This document shows positions 5,658 to 8,470 of a stretch of DNA of 8,470 nucleotides, piece after piece. The first letter of the stretch is position 1, and the number at the start of each line of letters is the position of its first letter. Below the pieces are notes generated by a model that worked only from the letters and a program-made list of their open reading frames with translations, did not search any database and had not been told where the DNA came from. Origin of the DNA: JBDKTK01 sp039680225 (GTDB lineage Bacteria; Desulfobacterota; Syntrophia; Syntrophales; UBA4778); contig JBDKTK010000269.1 of assembly GCA_039680225.1 (NCBI GenBank), positions 1 to 8,470 on the forward strand, in the 5' to 3' direction. Made by a program: the position numbers and the translations under genes.

Positions 5658-6089
5658 TTATTTATTGCTGCAATTTTTACATAAGCCGGTGATGTTAACG
5701 CTGATGTGGTCAATCCGGAAAGCATGGGGCTTGGCAAACCACTCCCAGATGTCGGTTGCGGTGAGGGGTCCGAGGCAAGACATGGCGCCGCAGTCCCGGC
5801 AGTAAAAATGCGGGTGGACGGGATTGTGCCTGCACGCTATCTCAAAATATTTCACGCCCGATTCGGTCGGCAGTTCGCGTACTATCCCCCCGTTCCGGAA
5901 GGATTCCATGATCCGGTATACCGTGACCCTGTTCATCCTCCTGTCCCCGCAAAGGTCGAGGACCTCCCTGGCGTTCAGGGGCTTTTCCTCCTTGAGCAGG
6001 ACGTTGAGGACGCTCAGGCGCTGCGCAGTCCGGCTCAGTCCCGAGCTTTTCAGCATTTCGTCTGCATTGCAGTGTTCGCCCTTTTTCAT
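5658..6089 (-). CDS. zur: Fur-family metal-responsive repressor (Zur-like)
   Basis: This 143-residue Fur-family regulator is a winged-helix DNA-binding protein that represses metal-uptake genes when metal-loaded. The N-terminal domain contains SRTAQRLSVLNVLL and the recognition helix region MNRVTVYRIMESFRNGGIVRE (about 52-72). The dimerisation domain has HPHFYCRDCG. Cys97/Cys100 and Cys137/Cys140 (CKNC near the end) form the usual structural zinc site. His92, His94, His122 and His128 are candidate sensor ligands. Its position as first gene of an operon with znuACB makes Zur the best guess, but Fur, Mur or Per types share this fold, so the zinc specificity is inferred from neighbours. A Fur-type palindrome lies 26-50 bases upstream of its ATG, suggesting autoregulation. 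The Shine-Dalgarno is poor. Confidence 0.87.
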   Translation of the reverse strand: MKKGEHCNADEMLKSSGLSRTAQRLSVLNVLLKEEKPLNAREVLDLCGDRRMNRVTVYRIMESFRNGGIVRELPTESGVKYFEIACRHNPVHPHFYCRDCGAMSCLGPLTATDIWEWFAKPHAFRIDHISVNITGLCKNCSNK

Positions 6090-6114
6090 GCTTTGAAGTT
6101 AGCCCAAAAAGGCC

Positions 6115-6139
6115 GAAAATGCAACTGATATGCAATTTC
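6115..6139. promoter_or_regulatory. Putative Zur/Fur operator upstream of zur-znuACB
   Basis: A 25-bp imperfect palindrome is centred on 6127 with arms GAAAnTGCA at 6115-6123 and TGCAnTTTC at 6131-6139. Nine of twelve symmetric positions pair. Its size and GAAA...TTTC edges resemble known Fur-family operators, including Zur boxes. It lies in the 80-bp gap between bioB and the regulator gene, just where an autoregulatory operator would be expected. The core promoter is unclear. A weak TTGCAT-17-TAACTT pair on the minus strand (6124 to 6096) would overlap the palindrome and imply a nearly leaderless message. Confidence 0.6.
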
Positions 6140-6169
6140 CCTGATCGGGACGATTTCGAGGACCTGAAT

Positions 6170-7141
6170 TCAGGCGGGAATCAGGCCGAGGTCGCGAATC
6201 ATCTCCAGGTCAAGCCCGGCGTTCCTGCCCGTGGTGGTAAGGTAATTCCCCGTCATCAGGGAATTGCACCCGGCCAGGATGCTCAGAGGCAAAAGCTGCC
6301 GGAGGTTTTTTTCCTTGCCGCCGCAAAGTTTTATATCCTTTGAGGGCAGGATAAAACGAAAGACGGCGATTGTAATGAGGATTTCCAGGGGGCTCAGTGG
6401 ATCAATGTCCGCCAGGGGGGTGCCCGGAATGGGGTTCAGGATGTTCACGGGGACGGAATCCACATCGAGTTCCTTCAAAGTGAACGCCATTTCAATTCTG
6501 TGATGAATTGTCTCGCCCAGCCCGATCAGGCCGCCTGAACACACGGAAAGGCCGGCCCCTTTGGCGACCCGGACTGTTTCCACGTCCTCTTCATAATCGT
6601 GCGTAGTGCAGATATTGGGGAAGAAGCTCCGGGATGTCTCCAGGTTGTGATGATAGCGGTAAAGCCCGGCGTTTTTGAGCCGGACCATCCTGGCGCGGTC
6701 GATTATGCCGAGCGACGCGCATGCCTGGATGCCGCGCGCGCCGATCTGCTCTACGGCGGTGAGGATCTCCCGCCATTGCCGGTCGCCGGTTATCTTTTTC
6801 CCGCTTGTGACTATGCCGAATCTTTTCACTCCGTTGTCCGCCAGCGCTTCCGCCTCTCTTACTATCCGGCTGGAGGAAAGGAGGGGATAGACCGGGGCCT
6901 GAGTTTCATAATGCGATGACTGAGCGCAGAATTTACAGTCCTCGGAACACCTGCCGGATTTGGCGTTGACGATCCCGCATAATCCGATTGTCTTTCCCTT
7001 AAAGCGCTCCCGGAGCGCCGAAGCGGCTGAAAAAAGATGATACGGGTACTCGTTTCCCGCCGTGTACAACGCAAAGGCCTCGTCCTCCGAGATACCGGAC
7101 GCCGTCGCCTTTTCCTGCAGTTCGTTTATTATTTTCAACAC
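6170..7141 (-). CDS. bioB: Biotin synthase (radical SAM)
   Basis: BioB inserts sulfur into dethiobiotin to make biotin, the last step of the pathway. From the chosen GTG it has 323 residues, a normal length. The radical-SAM motif CSEDCKFC gives Cys65, Cys69 and Cys72, preceded by CGIVNAKSGR. Further family features are YRYHHNLETS, NILNPIPGTPLAD, and AGCNSLMTGNYLTTTGR near the end. Cysteines in QACASLG (141) and SVCSGGL (201) match two usual auxiliary-cluster ligands. The first usual cysteine position reads RFGIVTSGK instead, and the region with the usual arginine ligand reads IKLCGGKE, with lysines and a new cysteine. Start choice: GTG at 7141 has AAGGGAG six bases upstream and overlaps the bioD stop by seven bases. 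TTG at 7138 is also possible. The ATG at 7201 would add 20 odd residues inside bioD and is disfavoured. Confidence 0.93.
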   Translation of the reverse strand: MLKIINELQEKATASGISEDEAFALYTAGNEYPYHLFSAASALRERFKGKTIGLCGIVNAKSGRCSEDCKFCAQSSHYETQAPVYPLLSSSRIVREAEALADNGVKRFGIVTSGKKITGDRQWREILTAVEQIGARGIQACASLGIIDRARMVRLKNAGLYRYHHNLETSRSFFPNICTTHDYEEDVETVRVAKGAGLSVCSGGLIGLGETIHHRIEMAFTLKELDVDSVPVNILNPIPGTPLADIDPLSPLEILITIAVFRFILPSKDIKLCGGKEKNLRQLLPLSILAGCNSLMTGNYLTTTGRNAGLDLEMIRDLGLIPA

Positions 7142-7875
7142 TGTTGGCTCCCTTCCGATAGAAAAATCAATTCCGCCAGCCTGGCAATGGTGTCGCAGCA
7201 TTCCGCTCCGGGGTCGGCGAAATCCGTTATCCTGCCGATCGTTCCGGCAATTTTTATTCCGCAGGCCAATTCGATTGCGGCGATATTTTCCTCGATCATG
7301 CCCGCGGGCGTCGGCTCGCTGCCGCCGTCGAGGAAAACTATGGCCGCCGCTTTCAATCCCCGCGCCGCGAGGGCCTCGACGGTCAGAAGAGTATGGTTGA
7401 TCGTCCCCAGGCCGGCGCGCGCCGCTATTACGGGCAGGGCGTTAAGCCGTCCGGCAAGGTCCGCCATCATTACTCCGTTTGCCACCGGCACAAGGGCGCC
7501 GCCGGCGCCCTCGATGATCAAAGGGTTCGCGGCCGGCAATTTGCCCCTCACGATTTTTTCGATATGGCCGGCGTCTATGGTTTTTCCTTCGTCGCGGGCG
7601 GAAATCAGCGGCGCTTTGGGAGTGCGGAAGCAGTATACGACCGATGCGGCAGGATCGGCGCCGCGGAGCGCTGCAACATTCCTGTAAATGAACCGGGCGT
7701 CGCTGTCCGCATCATAAGGGCCGTTGCAGCCGGTCTGAGCCGGTTTCAGGTAAAAAGGCGCGAAGCCGTTCGCAAAGAAATACTGCATCATCATGAGCGA
7801 GAGCACGGTCTTGCCGACGCCCGTATCCGTTCCCGTTACGAACAGCGGTTTACTGAATTTCTTTGAGCTTTCCAT
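7135..7875 (-). CDS. bioD: Dethiobiotin synthetase
   Basis: BioD closes the ureido ring of dethiobiotin from 7,8-diaminononanoate, CO2 and ATP, the step before BioB. The 246-residue protein carries the P-loop GTDTGVGKT at 15-23, KPAQTG at 44-49 (Lys44 binds substrate in the family), and EGAGGALVP at 122-130. The ending, from GTIGRITDF on, is also family-like. All key motifs are intact and the length is normal. The ATG lies inside the last codons of bioF (26-bp overlap), with GGAG a few bases upstream, and no later ATG near the N-terminus would keep the P-loop in place. It overlaps bioB at its 3' end, so bioF-bioD-bioB are tightly coupled. No diaminononanoate aminotransferase (bioA) is in the window; it may lie upstream of bioF. 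Confidence 0.94.
   Translation of the reverse strand: MESSKKFSKPLFVTGTDTGVGKTVLSLMMMQYFFANGFAPFYLKPAQTGCNGPYDADSDARFIYRNVAALRGADPAASVVYCFRTPKAPLISARDEGKTIDAGHIEKIVRGKLPAANPLIIEGAGGALVPVANGVMMADLAGRLNALPVIAARAGLGTINHTLLTVEALAARGLKAAAIVFLDGGSEPTPAGMIEENIAAIELACGIKIAGTIGRITDFADPGAECCDTIARLAELIFLSEGSQQC
7148..7154 (-). promoter_or_regulatory. Ribosome binding site deciding the bioB start
   Basis: AAGGGAG on the minus strand, inside the end of bioD, is six bases before GTG (7141-7139) and nine before TTG (7138-7136). It supports a non-ATG start near the bioD stop and not the ATG at 7201. Confidence 0.65.
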
Positions 7876-8470
7876 GGGTCTCCGTGACGGTCTTGATAAA
7901 CATATCTATATCAGCCTCCTCATGCAGGGCGGTCATGCTGATCCTCAATATGGCTCGCTGCAGAGGGACGGTTGGATATCGCGCGGACAGGACGAAAATG
8001 CCTTTATCAAGCAGGCGGCGCGACAGCTGAGCCGTCCGCGCCTCGTCGCCGATCTCCACAGCGAGTATATGGGCATCTCCCGACACACGGAAGCCGTTGG
8101 CCAGCAGTCCCTCTTTCATGCGGGTGCCCGCTTCACGCAGCCGCAGGCGCCGGCCGCTGCTTGCTTCAATGATCCGCAGCGATTCCGCGGCGGCGGCGGC
8201 ATGGGCTTCCGGCAGCGTCGTCGAGTAAATAAGCGGCGAGCTGAAATTGAAGAGATATTCCTTGAACCCCTCCGGGAGGAGGGCGAAAGCGCCGAACAGG
8301 CCGAAGGCCTTTCCCAGGGTCCCTACCGCAACATCCGCGACACCGCGGGCGATCCCGCGCCCGCCGCTCCCGATCGCTACGAACGAATGGGCCTCGTCGA
8401 CGACAACGAGGCAGTTGTGCCGGTTCTTTATAAGTTTCATGCCGGGGGCGTCCAGCACGTCGCCGTCCAT
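7850..8470 (-). CDS. bioF: 8-amino-7-oxononanoate synthase, C-terminal part (5' end outside window)
   Basis: This is a PLP-dependent alpha-oxoamine synthase that condenses alanine with pimeloyl-ACP or pimeloyl-CoA, the first step of biotin ring assembly. The frame is open to the edge of the window. The ATG at the edge is the internal Met of the family's MDGD motif and not the start, so only the last 206 residues are seen. Visible motifs are VVVDEAHSF (DEAHS, 25-29 of the visible part), in which Asp and His contact PLP, and GTLGKAFG, with the PLP-binding lysine at 54. Then come FSSPLIYSTTLPE and a normal C-terminal domain. Related enzymes such as Kbl or ALA synthase share these motifs, but the adjoining bioD and bioB make bioF clearly the best call. 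Confidence 0.92.
   Translation of the reverse strand: MDGDVLDAPGMKLIKNRHNCLVVVDEAHSFVAIGSGGRGIARGVADVAVGTLGKAFGLFGAFALLPEGFKEYLFNFSSPLIYSTTLPEAHAAAAAESLRIIEASSGRRLRLREAGTRMKEGLLANGFRVSGDAHILAVEIGDEARTAQLSRRLLDKGIFVLSARYPTVPLQRAILRISMTALHEEADIDMFIKTVTETHGKLKEIQ

Noticed and set aside
6137..6149. Short inverted repeat (TCCC...GGGA) after bioB as a possible terminator
   Set aside because: The stem is only four base pairs and no T-run follows in the direction of bioB transcription; it partly overlaps the operator palindrome.
7142..7201. Longer BioB N-terminus from the ATG at 7201
   Set aside because: It would extend 20 residues into bioD with non-family sequence; a good ribosome site precedes the GTG at 7141.
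7037..7687. 216-codon + strand ORF opposite bioD and bioB
   Set aside because: It is a shadow of two genes with intact catalytic motifs; the composition (rich in Ala, Arg, Pro, Ser) is typical of antisense translation.

Overview
The window reads as an ordinary, densely packed chromosomal stretch of a Gram-negative anaerobe. It is probably from the Desulfobacterota (former Deltaproteobacteria). This is inferred from a moderately GC-rich coding style, an IhfB-type HU/IHF protein of the sort common in that group, and a biotin synthase with anaerobe-type motifs. I found no rRNA, tRNA, CRISPR array, prophage, transposase or defence-type system.

Left half, + strand (1-3187): the 3' end of scpA, then scpB and an RsuA/RluB-type rRNA pseudouridine synthase. 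The stop and start codons of these three genes overlap as TAATG, so they form one translationally coupled unit for chromosome segregation and ribosome maturation. After a 125-bp gap with a plausible sigma-70 promoter comes an IHF-beta/HU-type gene, closed by a clear Rho-independent terminator. Only 13 bp beyond the terminator hairpin and its T-run starts a membrane site-2 (M50) protease gene. It runs tail to tail into the minus-strand genes, and the two coding ends overlap by 23 bp.

Right half, - strand (8470 down to 3165): bioF (5' part outside the window), bioD and bioB are overlapping genes for the last steps of biotin synthesis. An 80-bp gap follows that holds a 25-bp imperfect palindrome of the Fur/Zur operator kind. 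Then comes a zinc-uptake operon: a Fur-family regulator (Zur-like), znuA (periplasmic binding protein), znuC (ATPase) and znuB (permease). The regulator would sense cytoplasmic zinc and repress its own operon, while ZnuABC imports zinc. The biotin genes have no obvious functional tie to zinc and may simply be upstream neighbours.

The points most worth a second look are these. First, a 14-unit, 15-bp minisatellite encodes an acidic pentapeptide tail on ScpB. Second, the BioB appears to lack the usual first [2Fe-2S] cysteine and the usual arginine ligand but has an extra cysteine nearby. Third, there is a Zur-like operator and a related element inside the operon. Fourth, a GC-rich palindrome lies between znuC and znuB. 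Fifth, the terminator sits immediately in front of a protease gene that lacks a Shine-Dalgarno sequence. I do not see a convincing undescribed multi-gene system.
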